A DNA stretch of 64,000 nt from Mesostigma viride (GCA_009746045.1 RPFO01000016.1:1298604-1362603); one strand, 5' to 3'; positions 9,418-22,260 are shown, numbered from the stretch's first letter. Translations and numbers: made by a program. Notes: generated by a model from the letters alone, not told the origin.

Positions 9418-12400
9418 CTACTTGTCCCCGCCCCCTTTCTCCCCGGCGCTATACAGCTTTGTCCACACATCCAATGCCAACCTATTCTCGTCCACACGCT
9501 CCTCCTTCTCCTCCTCCCCCAGCGCCGCATACGATGCAATCTGATACTCGAGCGCCTGCTTCACCTCCACGTCCTGTCGGCATGCGTTCACGTATCGGCC
9601 ATCCACCGACGCCAATGCTTGCAGTGCCAGCAGTGCTGCGACGGGGAGGTCGGGGTCCCCTTGTTCCTTCACGGCCGCGGCCACGTCGGTCAGGAAGCCC
9701 AGCCGCAGCATCGCCTGAGCCAGCTCCGTCGCGCTCTCCTGCAGCAGAGATGCCAGCATCTGCATGCCCTTCCTGGGGGGACCAAGGGACCCAGAAAAAA
9801 CGGAGGGCACAGAAAAAGGAGGGGGTTGAGAATGAGGGTGGAGAAAAAAGAAACGAAGCACAGGAAAGGTGCATGAGCACAATAATATACTTCACAGGAA
9901 TGACTGGAATGTAGTTAGAAAAGAGCTCATCAACAAAAGGCTCATCTGCATGCTTTTCCTTGGGGGACGCAGAAAAAACAACAACATGATAAGTGCTGTC
10001 CTCAATTCACCTGTGGACTGCCAGGCTGCCGCCCTTGTAAAACCAGCAACCTAATTGAACCCACTTCATCTCTCCCAAAGGCGTTGCCCTCGGCCTCATC
10101 CTCATCGTGTTACTCACCTCCTCACGGCCAGGCTGGGGTCTCTCAAGCTGTCCCGCAGCAACTCCGCGCCGTTGTTCTCGAGGAAGAGCTGCCCGGCAGG
10201 CTTGTTGCCGCGCACGAGGCCTGTAGGAGACCCCAGGTAATGATAAGCCGTTTTGATACAGCAATAATACGATGAGGAAAACATATTAACAGACTTTTCG
10301 CGACCGTCCCGGAGATATCGCCCCGAACCCGGGGGGGTCCCATTGCCCCGGGGGGGGGGGGAGGGGGTTCCGACCCCCCCACCCCCGACCATTTGTGAGT
10401 GGTGGTGGGTGGGGGTCTGACCCCCCCACCCACCCCGTCCCCCCTCCCCACCCCCACACCCCTGGGCCCTATTAACTTTGCCGCCCATTTTTTCCCACCC
10501 AGGTTTTCCCACCCAGGCTTTGCCGCCGAGTGTTTTCCCAAGATATAATATATTCAAGGTCATTACCATGTGCGACCCTTGGTCGACGTCGTGTGTGTGT
10601 GTGGAGGGTGTGTGGGGTGTGTGTGGGGTGTGTGGGAGGGTGGGTGGGGCAAGCCTTCATTGTCCCCCCCCCCCCCCCCCCCCTTGGACCCCCCGGGGGT
10701 GGCATCGCATGAGGGGGGAAGGGGGGGGGGGGTCTGACCCCCTAACCCCGGGGGCTTCCCGTGGCTGGGGAGGGGGGGGAGGGGGTGCTTGACACCCCCC
10801 CCCCCCCCCCCCGCTCTCGGGCGATATTTGCGGGAGTGTCGAGAACATGCTGTTAGATTGGGAGGATTACATGCCGCACACAAGGCCTGATGGAGCCCCC
10901 GGGTGATGATAAGCTGTTCCGATAGAGCATGGACGAGAAGGAACCAGTGTTAGATTGGGAGGATTCGATACCGTCAGATCAAAAGCATGTAGACAGCGTC
11001 ACGTTAGATAAGGGATGCAAAAACCGTGCAAAGGGGACCGGGGGGGGGGGGGCGGGAGGAGGGGGGGGGATGGTACGTACGAGCGGGAACAAACGTAGAA
11101 CAGGGAGGCTCAGAGATGCGTCACGTTAGATAAGGGACGGGGGGGGGGGGGGCATACATCACATAAGAGAAGAACCATGAGATTTCAAGGGCAAGACAGG
11201 GCAAGACAGCGCAAGACAGGGCAAGACAGGGCAAGACAGGGCAAGACAGGGCAAGACAGGGCAAAACAGGGCAAGACAGGGCAAGACAGGGCAAGACAGG
11301 GCAAGACAGGGCAAGACAGGGCAGGACAGGGCAAGACAGGGCAAGACAGGGCAAGACAGGGCAAGACAGGGCAAGACAGGGCAAGACAGGGCAAGACAGG
11401 GCAAGACAGGGCAAGACAGGGCAAGACAGGGCAAGACAGGGCAAGACAGGGCAAGACAGGGCAAGACAGGGCAAGACAGGGCAAGACAGGGCAAGACAGG
11501 GCAAGACAGGGCAAGACAGGGCAAGACAGGGCAAGACAGGGCAAGACAGGGCAAGACAGGGCAAGACAGGGCAAGACAGGGCAAGACAGGGCAAGACAGG
11601 GCAAGACAGGGCAAGACAGGGCAAGACAGGGCAAGACAGGGCAAGACAGGGCAAGACAGGGCAAGACAGGGCAAGACAGGGCAAGACAGGGCAAGACAGG
11701 GCAAGACAGGGCAAGACAGGGCAAGACAGGGCAAGACAGGGCAAGACAGGGCAAGACAGGGCGAGACAGGGCGAGACAGGGCAAGACAGGGCAAGACAGG
11801 GCAAGACAGGGCAAGACAGGGCAAGACAGGGCAAGACAGGGCAAGACAGGGCAAGACAGGGCAAGACAGGGCAAGACAGGGCAAGACAGGGCAAGACAGG
11901 GCAAGACAGGGCAAGACAGGGCAAGACAGGGCAAGACAGCGCAAGACAGCGCAAGACAGGGCAAGACAGGGCAAGACAGGGCAAGACAGGGGAAGACAGG
12001 GCAAGACAGGGCAAGACAGGGCAAGACAGGGCAAGACAGGGCAAGACAGGGCAAGAGAGGGCAAGACAGGGCAAGACAGGGCAAGACAGCGCAAGACAGG
12101 GCAACATAGGGCAAGACAGGGCGAAACGGCAAGTCTTGAACTTGTTGGGACTTGTTGGGACGTACACGACACCATGCCTGCCTGAGAAAACATAAAACGT
12201 GACATACAACTTGAGGTAAAACATGACATAAAACATTAGATAAAGCATGACATGAAACATGACATGAAACATGACATAAAACATGACATAAACATGACAT
12301 GAGAAACCAAGCCTTCAGCACGTTGGAACGTACATGATATGGCGCCGAGCGAGCGCAGCCTCACGGTGCTGTCCTCGCTTCGGGCGGCGGCGAGCAGTGC

Positions 12401-15400
12401 GGGCAAGCTGCCTGCCTCCATGGCCCGCGCCTGCAGGTCCTGCACGTTCTGCACCATGAGAGCGATGGTCTCCGCCGCGCGCCACTGGAGAGGGGGTGAT
12501 GGCCGCTGGAGCAGCGCCAGCAGGTGGGGGAAGGCGCCGATCTTGAAGAAATCTGATCGTGTGTGTGAGGGGAGGGGGGGCCGTGGGCGGCGGTCAGTAG
12601 GGAGGGAAGCGGGTGGGTGCGTGGGTGGGTGCTGGGTGAGAGTCTAAGGAATAAACAAGTGAAGGTGGGTAGGTCAAGTAGGTCAGGCACAAGTGAGAGC
12701 GTGAGGAACGAACAAGTGAAGGTGGGTAGGTCAAGTAGGTCAGGCACAAGTGAGAGCGTGAGGAATGGACAAGTGAAGGTGGGTAGGTCGAGTAGGTCAG
12801 GCACAAGTGAGAGCGTGAGGAATGGACAAGTGAAGGTGGGTAGGTCAAGTAGGTCAGGCACAAGTGAGAGCGTGAGGAATGGACAAGTGAAGGTGGGTAG
12901 GTCAAGTAGGTCAGGCACAAGTGAGAGCGTGAGGAATGGACAAGGGAAGGTGGGTAGGTCAAGTAGGTCAGGCACAAGTGAGAGCGTGAGGAATGGACAA
13001 GTGAAGGTGGGTAGGTCAAGTAGGTCAGGCACAAGTGAGAGCGTGAGGAATGGACAAGTGAAGGTGGGTAGGTCAAGTAGGTCAGGCACAAGTGAGAGCG
13101 TGAGGAATGGACAAGTGAAGGTGGGTAGGTCAAGTAGGTCAGGCACAAGTGAGAGCGTGAGGAATGGACAAGGGAAGGTGGGTAGGTCGAGTAGGTCAGG
13201 CACAAGTGAGAGCGTGAGGAATGGACAAGTGAAGGTGGGTAGGTCAAGTAGGTCAGGCACAAGTGAGAGCGTGAGGAATGAACAAGTGAAGGTGGGTAGG
13301 TCAAGTAGGTCAGGCACAAGTGAGAGCGTGAGGAATGGACAAGGGAAGGTGGGTAGGTCGAGTAGGTCAGGCACAAGTGAGAGCGTGAGGAATGGACAAG
13401 TGAAGGTGGGTAGGTCGAGTAGGTCAGGCACAAGTGAGAGCGTGAGGAATGGACAAGGGAAGGTGGGTAGGTCAAGTAGGTCAGGCACAAGTGAGAGCGT
13501 GAGGAATGAACAAGGGAAGGTGGGTAGGTCAAGTAGGTCAGGCACAAGTGAGAGCGTGAGGAATGGACAAGTGAAGGTGGGTAGGTCGAGTAGGTCAGGC
13601 ACAAGTGAGAGCGTGAGGAATGGACAAGTGAAGGTGGGTAGGTCAAGTAGGTCAGGCACAAGTGAGAGCGTGAGGAATGAACAAGGGAAGGTGGGTAGGT
13701 CGAGTAGGTCAGGCACAAGTGAGAGCGTGAGGAATGGACAAGTGAAGGTGGGTAGGTCAAGTAGGTCAGGCACAAGTGAGAGCGTGAGGAATGGACAAGT
13801 GAAGGTGGGTAGGTCAAGTAGGTCAGGCACAAGTGAGAGCGTGAGGAATGGACAAGGGAAGGTGGGTAGGTCGAGTAGGTCAGGCACAAGTGAGAGCGTG
13901 AGGAATGGACAAGTGAAGGTGGGTAGGTCGAGTAGGTCAGGCACAAGTGAGAGCGTGAGGAATGGACAAGGGAAGGTGGGTAGGTCGAGTAGGTCAGGCA
14001 CAAGTGAGAGCGTGAGGAATGGACAAGGGAAGGTGGGTAGGTCGAGTAGGTCAGGCACAAGTGAGAGCGTGAGGAATGAACAAGTGAAGGTGGGTAGGTC
14101 GAGTAGGTCAGGCACAAGTGAGAGCGTGAGGAATGGACAAGGGAAGGTGGGTAGGTCGAGTAGGTCAGGCACAAGTGAGAGCGTGAGGAATGGACAAGTG
14201 AAGGTGGGTAGGTCGAGTAGGTCAGGCACAAGTGAGAGCGTGAGGAATGGACAAGTGAAGGTGGGTAGGTCGAGTAGGTCAGGCACAAGTGAGAGCGTGA
14301 GGAATGGACAAGGGAAGGTGGGTAGGTCGAGTAGGTCAGGCACAAGTGAGAGCGTGAGGAATGGACAAGTGAAGGTGGGTAGGTCGAGTAGGTCAGGCAC
14401 AAGTGAGAGTGTGAGGAATGGACAAGGGAAGGTGGGTAGGTCAAGTAGGTCAGGCACAAGTGAGAGCGTGAGGAATGGACAAGGGAAGGTGGGTAGGTCA
14501 AGTAGGTCAGGCACAAGTGAGAGCGTGAGGAATGAACAAGGGAAGGTGGGTAGGTCAAGTAGGTCAGGCACAAGTGAGAGCGTGAGGAATGGACAAGGGA
14601 AGGTGGGTAGGTCGAGTAGGTCAGGCACAAGTGAGAGCGTGAGGAATGGACAAGGGAAGGTGGGTAGGTCGAGTAGGTCAGGCACAAGTGAGAGCGTGAG
14701 GAATGGACAAGTGAAGGTGGGTAGGTCGAGTAGGTCAGGCACAAGTGAGAGCGTGAGGAATGGACAAGTGAAGGTGGGTAGGTCGAGTAGGTCAGCCACA
14801 AGTGAGAGCGTGAGGAATGGACAAGGGAAGGTGGGTAGGTCGAGTAGGTCAGGCACAAGTGAGAGCGTGAGGAATGGACAAGGGAAGGTGGGTAGGTCGA
14901 GTAGGTCAGGCACAAGTGAGAGCGTGAGGAATGGACAAGTGAAGGTGGGTAGGTCGAGTAGGTCAGGCACAAGTGAGAGCGTGAGGAACGAACAAGTGAA
15001 GGTGGGTAGGTCGAGTAGGTCAGGCACAAGTGAGAGCGTGAGGAATGGACAAGTGAAGGTGGGTAGGTCAAGTAGGTCAGGCACAAGTGAGAGCGTGAGG
15101 AATGGACAAGTGAAGGTGGGTAGGTCAAGTAGGTCAGGCACAAGTGAGAGCGTGAGGAATGGACAAGTGAAGGTGGGTAGGTCGAGTAGGTCAGGCACAA
15201 GTGAGAGCGTGAGGAATGGACAAGTGAAGGTGGGTAGGTCGAGTAGGTCAGGCACAAGTGAGAGCGTGAGGAATGAACAAGGGAAGGTGGGAAGGTCGAG
15301 TAGGTCAGGCACAAGTGAGAGCGTGAGGAACGAACAAGTGAAGGTGGGTAGGTCGAGTAGGTCAGGCACAAGTGAGAGCGTGAGGAATGGACAAGTGAAG

Positions 15401-16005
15401 GTGGGTAGGTCGAGTAGGTCAGGCACAAGTGAGAGCGTGAGGAATGAACAAGTGAAGGTGGGTAGGTCAAGTAGGTCAGGCACAAGTGAGAGCGTGAGGA
15501 ATGGACAAGTGAAGGTGGGTAGGTCGAGTAGGTCAGGCACAAGTGAGAGCGTGAGGAATGGACAAGGGAAGGTGGGTAGGTCGAGTAGGTCAGGCACAAG
15601 TGAGAGCGTGAGGAATGGACAAGGGAAGGTGGGTAGGTCGAGTAGGTCAGGCACAAGTGAGAGCGTGAGGAATGAACAAGTGAAGGTGGGTAGGTCGAGT
15701 AGGTCAGGCACAAGTGAGAGCGTGAGGAATGGACAAGGGAAGGTGGGTAGGTCGAGTAGGTCAGGCACAAGTGAGAGCGTGAGGAATAAACAAGTGAAGG
15801 TGGGTAGGTCAAGTAGGTCAGGCACAAGTGAGAGCGTGAGGAATGGACAAGTTAAGAAGTCAAGTAGGTTAACGTGAGCCTCAGAAATAGATGTGCTGGT
15901 CCTTATTCCGTCGTGTTGGCCTGGTCCCCTTGGCTCCCACCTCCTCGTGTGTGTGTGTGTGTGTGGTCACTATAGTATCTTGAGCGTGCATGTGTGTGCA
16001 TGTGC

Positions 16006-16092
<87 letters not shown>

Positions 16093-17268
16093 GACGGCGG
16101 TCGTGTGTGGTGGTGTGAGGGGGGTATGCGTGCGTGCGCGTGCGCCTGAGTGTGTGCTATAGGATGCGTGGGACGGGGGCCATGGGAATGACGAGTGGTG
16201 ACAGGGTACCATACAAAGGTACTACACAATCGTACTATGCAACAGTGCTTTACAACGGTACTACACAACGGTACTATTATACAATTATGTGACAGGGCAT
16301 TATACAATCGTACTGTACAACCGTACTATACAAAGGTACTATGGAACGGTGGTGATGAGGTTCTACACAACAGATCATGGGAGATACCAGGAATAACAAC
16401 AGGGGGATTACAGGAACAGAAAACGATAGTGACGGGCGACGGCAGACCCTGCAGGTCGCCACACATCACGCCCTGGCATTAGCAAGCAAACCGTGGGAGT
16501 TACAGCAGCTGTTAAAAGTACTGAACATAATATACATGCATAATCTACAACGTAACTATAGAGACCGCTCCCTCTACTCGCCACGGATGGCATATCCATT
16601 TGTGGCAGAGGACGCGCTGCCTCTGCTCCCACTCCACTTGCAAAATATGGCCAACTTTCCATTTGGGGTCAAGGTTGGAAACACCGCGGCCGCCCTGGCC
16701 ACAGGGAGGCACCGCCGGGGCAGGGACGTTTCCCGTGAGTCCCTGGACGGTTGCCAGTAGCAGCATGATTCTCTGCATGCATGGGACGCTGTTGCTGCTG
16801 CTGAAATCGCCAACAACCTGAGCGAAGGAAGGGGACTAACCTTTAGCGTTGTCCAAATCGCACAAGATGTCTTGTAGCTCTTCCATGACTCCTGCAAACA
16901 GGAAGCGTGGGACCGATTCACGTGTTCGAACGGAGGTGAAAGATCCACGTAGGCCAAGTGCAAAGCACGAATAAATGCTGGGCATACAGTACCATGGCAG
17001 AATGCTTCCGCTTCGCATTAACAAACGTTGTCCGCTTACCCTCCATGTCCTGGTCCGTCACGCCCTGTCGTTCCAATTCCTCTGAGGGCATTTGCAAGAG
17101 CACATCGATTTCCTTCATGCGCTGCACGATATTTATGCATCGTTCCGCCATCGCCGCCCTAAAAAACTCTGCATCCTCAGGAGTGATGCGAGAAGGGCCC
17201 GTGGCCCCATCGCAATGCTCTATGGCAAACTTAACAAGCGCTGGGTCGAACCCCGTGCCTTGAAACAT
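9418..17268 (-). CDS. Fes1/HSPBP1-type Hsp70 nucleotide-exchange factor, 5 exons
   Basis: Exons on the minus strand: 17268-17040, 16891-16841, 12552-12334, 10220-10118 and 9772-9418, all with GT-AG borders and consistent phases, giving about 318 aa. The N-terminal segment (FDPALVKFAIEHCDG, then RMKEIDVLL) and DLDNAKDFFKIGAFPHLL match the start of Fes1/HSPBP1, followed by armadillo repeats (VQNVQDLQARAMEAGSLPAL, AISCLVRGN) and the C-terminal VWTKLYS region. Members of this family bind the Hsp70 ATPase domain and release ADP, acting in the cytosol or ER. The length is normal for the family. ATG 17268 was chosen because the upstream in-frame codon is GTG; an additional upstream exon is possible. 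Introns 2 (4.29 kb) and 3 (2.11 kb) are swollen by minisatellites while intron 1 is only 148 bases. The exons themselves look intact. Confidence 0.85.
10320..10830. repeat. Poly-G/poly-C low-complexity tracts in intron 3
   Basis: Runs of G or C of 8-17 bases alternate with GTGTG stretches. Long ORFs across this segment on both strands arise from composition and are not genes. Confidence 0.8.
11186..12120. repeat. Decamer minisatellite (GCAAGACAGG)n
   Basis: More than 90 head-to-tail copies of a 10-bp unit with very few substitutions (GCGAGACAGG, GCAAAACAGG, GCAAGACAGC). It lies inside intron 3 of the Fes1-like gene. Because 10 is not a multiple of 3 and the unit contains no stop in several frames, it produces long spurious ORFs on both strands. 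Confidence 0.95.
12188..12302. repeat. Short ACATGACATAAA-type minisatellite
   Basis: Imperfect units of about 10-12 bases (ACATGACATAAA and similar) repeat about ten times directly after the decamer array and 30 bases from exon 3 of the Fes1-like gene. Confidence 0.7.
12650..15860. repeat. 57-bp minisatellite, about 56 copies, in intron 2
   Basis: Head-to-tail copies of a 57-bp unit that contains AGGTGGGTAGGTC, AAGTAGGTCAGGCACAAG and TGAGAGCGTGAGGAATG. Copies differ at a few positions (GTGAAG/GGGAAG, TCAAGT/TCGAGT, GGAC/GAAC) in a patchwork, the mark of gene conversion or unequal exchange. Since 57 is 19 codons and stop-free in three frames, it gives spurious ORFs of more than 1000 codons on both strands. 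It fills intron 2 of the Fes1-like gene. Confidence 0.95.
15945..16092. repeat. (TG)n microsatellite
   Basis: A TG dinucleotide tract, almost pure from 16009 to 16091, in intron 2 of the Fes1-like gene. Confidence 0.95.
16195..16350. repeat. Degenerate 12-15-bp repeat (GGTACTACACAAC)
   Basis: About ten imperfect copies of GGTACTACACAAC or its variants (CGTACTATGCAAC, GGTACTATACAAA), still inside intron 2 of the Fes1-like gene. Confidence 0.7.
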
Positions 17269-17675
17269 GGATGGAATTTCCTCGAACACAGACTATTAAC
17301 GAGCCGAATTTAATGTAAACTATTTACACGGGCGTATTGACTCGATGAAGCTGGTAAAATAGCTTTAAGTCAATCAGATGAAAACCACCAGCTTCTTATG
17401 ATATTGTAAATAATAAGTAATGTATGGCATACGGCCTTCAACGGTCACAACCGTGATGAAATTAATTCCTTAGGCTGTGTCGCCCATGTCGGCAAAGTAC
17501 TGCCCGCTAGTTGCACGTGGAACTCTGCAAGCTGAAACGTGTCAAGCGAATGGCAGCAGTCTTTGACATGGAACCCTCTCGCACACTCTGGAGTCTGGGA
17601 ATGGAGTCTGGAGCCTGGAGCCCAGAAATCTCGCGGATATGTACAGAGTCTGTAGCCGGCGTTGGGAATAAACTG
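17269..17675. other. Upstream region of the Fes1-like gene
   Basis: No second gene is seen on this side. The first bases upstream of ATG 17268 should hold the promoter and 5' UTR of the minus-strand gene, but I recognise no motif. Confidence 0.4.
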
Positions 17676-18395
17676 CCTCCGGACAGGAGGGGTGACATTG
17701 AGCCAAGCTAAATAGGGGCCGGATCCTGCAGCCGCCGGTCCAGAATATCTGGCCCCTATTTCCATAATAGGGGCCAGTGCAGCAACCGGCACCAACTGGA
17801 GCTGGCCCCCATGTTTTCGGCCCCTATAGGGGAGCGGGGGGCCGACTTTCATGCAGCCGTCAGCCCATAGAGTCTGGCCCCCAAATGCTACAGCATGGCG
17901 GAATTTGCAAGCAAGGCGGCCGAGTCTGCCCGCACCGCATATTTAGTGTTTTGTTGCGAACAATTCCTTGGGATTTTAGTTTCAGGCTGCCTATATATTA
18001 GCGTATTGTCAGATCGTTACCGAGGAGGGAGCCGCTCATAGTAGCATGTCTGAACCGCCGGACATTGGACCGGAGGAAGGGCCTGGTCTGCAACGCGGCT
18101 GGCCAGACTTGTATTATGACCAAGACAACCGCCGAGCCACTGCAGAATATTCTTATTTAATTCTGGGTGAGGATGGTCTATCGGTGAAATGCATAGCATG
18201 CGGTCATGACAAGCGCTTTTGACAGATCTGTAAAGTTAGGGCCCGAAAAATACAGATGGCTAGGCGTATATGCAGATCTGTTTTTTTAATACAGATCTGT
18301 ACGTAAACTCCGACGTAATGCCTTTACGTCTTCGGGGGTCGAAGTGCAGGCCGTGCTCAGTACCTGGAAGCAAAATTCAGCCATGGCTACGAAAG
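17676..18395 (+). repeat. Left member of an inverted repeat pair
   Basis: Blocks of this segment recur, inverted, at 23225-23800: GGAGGGGTGACAT near 17690, two AATAGGGGCC blocks, CAGGCTGCCTA, and a well conserved stretch of about 170 bases around GACAGATCTGTAAAGTTAG (18220-18390). The two copies face each other across about 4.8 kb. They could be ends of one large element or two copies of one family in opposite orientation. Confidence 0.65.
18046..18222 (+). CDS. Small ORF (58 aa) with CxxC motif, unrecognised
   Basis: ATG 18046 opens a frame of 58 codons ending TGA at 18220-18222. It encodes an acidic N-terminus, then WPDLYYDQDN and a C-terminal VKCIACGHDKRF. The CxxC near the end looks like the first half of a zinc finger cut short by the stop. 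It lies in the inverted repeat segment, so it may be a remnant of a transposon protein. I cannot name it. Confidence 0.3.
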   Translation: MSEPPDIGPEEGPGLQRGWPDLYYDQDNRRATAEYSYLILGEDGLSVKCIACGHDKRF

Positions 18396-19357
18396 CTAAT
18401 AGAGGAATGTCAGCCGTATGACCTGCACACGAGGGTAATTAAGAAATCAAGCCGAAGTTAATCCTGCATCTGAGCGAGCAGAATAATTGCAAACACAACA
18501 GCAATTGTGCGACAGACCAAACAATATCGCCGCGTGCACTAGGCTCTGTATTCTGGTCACACCCAGATGCATTGGCTACATTGGATTAGGCGCCTTAACG
18601 AACTCAGTCGAGGGAAAACGCGAGGAGCGCCATCTAAGCAGTTGCTTGTCATGTCTATACGCCCGGGCATCTCATGATCTGTCTACCATGCACGCATTTT
18701 CCTTGGATGAATCAAACAGCTTTTGACATTTTAATGGCGACAATGAAGTCCGGCCACGACAGTATAGCGCTGCTCAGAGCTTCGTTGTCGAGAAAGGTTT
18801 AAGAGGTGCTTTTTCCGGGCAGATAATTTAACTCTGCCTAGATCCCGGTAGCTTTCAGCACGCGCATATTGCTTGAGGTAAGCGAGCCACGACGCCTGCA
18901 GGTGCTCCTGCCGAGGTGGAGACCTCCGAGAGCACGTGGATTAGGCTCATGCGTCAAAGCAGCATCGACCTTCATTCTCCTGGTGTGGAAGGTCACTTTT
19001 CAGGATTAACATATCTGAATGTTGATTGCCTGTTCATTTTCCGTCAATTGAGCAGCGATTGAAACCATGAGCCATGCAAGTGTAAGGTGCAGAATTCAGT
19101 TGATGAACCCAAGCAGGTAATGTGCAAAATAGATGAACCCAAGTAATATGTGCAGATGTTTCGTCCCACTGGCTGTGTGCTATTGCATGAACCGTGTAGG
19201 CCCTTGGCGTGTACTCACTTGCTGCAACCGTGCCCACAGCTGCTTGTCAATACACGCGGCAGGCACAACGACTTTTGCCGCGAGGTGAAACATTTAACTC
19301 CCCCACACCTTGCATTTTTCACTCTTTCTTTTCCCTATCCATCCTACCCCCCAGCAC
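18396..19357. other. No gene seen
   Basis: AT-balanced single-copy sequence without a convincing ORF, repeat or motif. Confidence 0.4.
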
Positions 19358-20200
19358 ACACACACGCCCACATACATACACATGCACATAAATGTTCACA
19401 CACACATGCACACACGCACGCATACACACATGCACACATACACACATGCACACACGCACACATGCACACATGCACACACGCACACACGCACACATACACA
19501 CATGCACACATACACACATGCACACACGCACACATGCACACACGCACACATGCACACATACACACATGCACACACGCACACATGCACACATGCACACATG
19601 CACACACGCACGCATACACACATGCACACATACACACATGCACACACGCACGCATACACACATGCACACATACACACATGCACACACGCACACATGCACA
19701 CACGCACACACGCACACACGCACACACGCACACACGCACACACGCACACACGCACACACGCACACACGCACACACGCACACACGCACACACGCACACACG
19801 CACACACGCACACACGCACACACGCACACACGCACACACGCACACACGCACACACGCACACACGCACACACGCACACACGCACACACGCACACACGCACA
19901 CACGCACACACGCACACACGCACACACGCACACACGCACACACGCACACACGCACACACGCACACACGCACACTCGCACACACGCACACACGCACACACA
20001 CACACATGCACACACGCATACACGCACACACGCACACACATGCACACTGTGACATACACATGTATGCACACAATATCACACACATGCACACACCCACGTG
20101 CGCACATGCACGCTAACACATGCATGCACACAAACATGTGCACACACCCACGAGCACACGTGCACATGCATACAAACGCACACAAACACAGGCCGACTTG
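19358..20200. repeat. CA-rich microsatellite, (CACACACG)n core
   Basis: About 840 bases of CACACA broken by T and G in a regular way. The centre (19690-19975) is a nearly pure 8-bp CACACACG repeat and the flanks mix CACATG and CATACA units. The H-T-rich or C-V-rich ORFs on both strands are artefacts. Confidence 0.95.
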
Positions 20201-20202
20201 CA

Positions 20203-20535
20203 CACATGCGCCACACACATCAATCCATCACCAATAAACGGGTACTGCTTGGACCCAACGACCTTCTTACTCGCCTGTCCACCCAATGCTCTGCCCATCC
20301 TCCCGCCTGCCCGCCTACAAGTCTGCCACCCGCCTATCTGCCCACCCATCTGTCAACCTGCCTGCCTGCCTGCTTGTGTGCATGCCTGCGGGCCTGCATG
20401 TGCACCTGCGCCCATGCACCTATTATGCCCCCATGGCACATACATGCAGCCTAGCTAGTTGAGTGTCTCTAGGCACGCGCACATGGGTGGCTACATGGGC
20501 ATTTGCCTGTGTCTTAGGCTGGGGCGTTGGGCTGA
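20203..20535. other. No gene seen
   Basis: A C-rich stretch with CCTGCCTGCC-type runs between the CA array and the piggyBac-like element. No coding support. Confidence 0.4.
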
Positions 20536-20539
20536 TTAG

Positions 20540-22256
20540 CTCTTCAACCGTCTGGACTGGAACCACCGAAACGGACTGAGTTTGGGTATCTTTGTGCGCC
20601 TGAGAGTAACTAGCCAAATAAGATTTTCTGGCCCACCCTTGGAACCAAGCATGCTTTTATATCAAATAATGTTTGGGAAATTTGGTTGGTCACATATCTA
20701 TGCCCCATGCATGCTATAAATAGCACCCCCCCCAGGGGGGTACGGTGCACATGGGGTTGGTGACATATATAATGCATTATAGACCATTTACACAAATCAG
20801 GTGGCCCTGGCCTTTTAAAGGCAGTTTATTAGAATCACAGGCATGCCATCAATGCATTCACAGCATGAAATGTCACAGAACTGCACATGCTAGCTAGCAA
20901 ACAGCCCAAAATAGCTCAGACCGTTATAACGGTGCAAGCTATTTTGGGACGGTTGCTAGAACTGCCGTATAGGTTTCCTATCCCAAAGTGGCACAAAACA
21001 ACAACTAGATGGCCACAAAAGCAATGCCAACACCATGTCCAGCATATAAGACACAAGCTCATGCTATACAATAGGTGTAAGGCTCATATCAAGGCCTAAA
21101 GCGCGCGTACAAAGGGTGGCAAGGAGCTACATCACTAACACACCCAATGAACGACAAAACACCTCTATGTTCTTGGAAACAATGAATAAAACAATAGGAA
21201 TAAGTTGGTATAATGCTCCCATGCAAACAGGTTATGGGTATCTCCACGATTTTCACATGCAATGGATGCAAACAAGAAGGTGGGCGTTGGCCAGCAAAAC
21301 AAGAAGCCACGCCTAACACTGGTCAGAAAAGAACTTGTCTCGGGGTGCTTGACCAAGGAAAAGCATTGGGTAATCAACGTTACCATATTAGTGACCGATA
21401 ACAATCGTTACCTCGCTATTTCCGTTGCAGCATCAGCTAACGGTGACCAAACATGGTCCAAAATCTGCTTGACCTGATGGTATTCCCCAACCATGACAAG
21501 CCGATGCGTAGAGGCAGCAAAACAACAAAAAGACAATCACAACCCCTCGGTAATAACTCTGATATTAGCTTTAAACGATAATACAACTATATACGGCTAA
21601 TAGAACACGCTTGGAGGCTAGAACGTACCAGGTCGGTACAGCAGATTACCTTTCTTGCGCGAGCCAGCACGCCAGAGTAATGGACGTAGCCTCGAGCCTT
21701 TACTGGCTGCCAATGCTAATAAATCTTGTTGGGAACAACGTACTAAATTGATCGATGCGCAGATGTCTGGGAAAATTCGGCCTAGCAACATGCAGCACTC
21801 GCACCATCACTGCCTGGCCGCTAACGTCATTTGCTGCGCCGACCAGCACCCCGAGACCCATCTACGTACCTCCAAACCTTCCATGGCTAGGGATATTCAA
21901 TTTTTAGGATCTAAGAATCATGCCTACGAAATTTGAGTCCAATACGTCAAGCCATTCTCTCGTACCAGTCAGTTCTTTGCACCGCCATAGCCATGCGCGT
22001 CAATATTTTTCCTGCACGTCGGTCCCGTTGGACCATGGTACCCCCCTAACTTTGCTCAAGCATATCTCCCTGGCCAGGTGTCCAAAGTACGGTCTGAAGT
22101 GCTCTACGGAAAGCTGACGTCTAGATCTTTCGATCCCCCCAGGTTTGACCGTTAAATTATTATTGGCGCGGCGCCTGGTAGGCGCACAAACTCAGTCCGT
22201 TAGAGTGGTAGGACTTCAACTGGTACCACGAAAACGGCGCGAGAACGGTTTAAGAG
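20540..22256 (-). mobile_element. Non-autonomous piggyBac-like element (1717 bp), TTAG flanks
   Basis: The ends CTCTTCAACCGT and ACGGTTTAAGAG are inverted repeats and correspond position for position to the CCCTTAAATGG ends of the element at 52991-54711, in the opposite orientation. TTAG is present on both sides (20536-20539 and 22257-22260). Its length, 1717 bp, is within 4 bp of that copy. No transposase ORF is present. It keeps the central hairpin at 20905-20948. Divergence is high, so it is an older copy. Confidence 0.8.
20905..20948. repeat. Central hairpin of the piggyBac-like element
   Basis: CCCAAAATAGCT and AGCTATTTTGGG enclose the palindrome ACCGTTATAACGGT, giving a two-part stem with 3-base bulges. 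The same structure is kept at 54303-54346 in the other copy, which is diverged elsewhere. Confidence 0.75.
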
Positions 22257-22260
22257 TTAG

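Noticed and set aside
11121-12321. ORFs of 300-390 codons in the decamer array
   Set aside because: Translation of (GCAAGACAGG)n in every frame; the array is intronic.
12650-15860. CRISPR-like array
   Set aside because: The copies are contiguous with no unique spacers, and the genome is eukaryotic.
12361-15877. ORFs of more than 1000 codons on both strands
   Set aside because: They are produced by a 57-bp tandem repeat that is stop-free in several frames; the repeat lies inside an intron of a supported gene.
16545-16778. Possible extra exon of the Fes1-like gene
   Set aside because: Exon 2 joins exon 3 in phase to give the conserved DNAKDFFKIGAFP sequence, so no exon is needed here and none of its frames resembles the family.
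19319-20237. His/Thr-rich and Cys/Val-rich ORFs
   Set aside because: CA/TG microsatellite artefacts on both strands.
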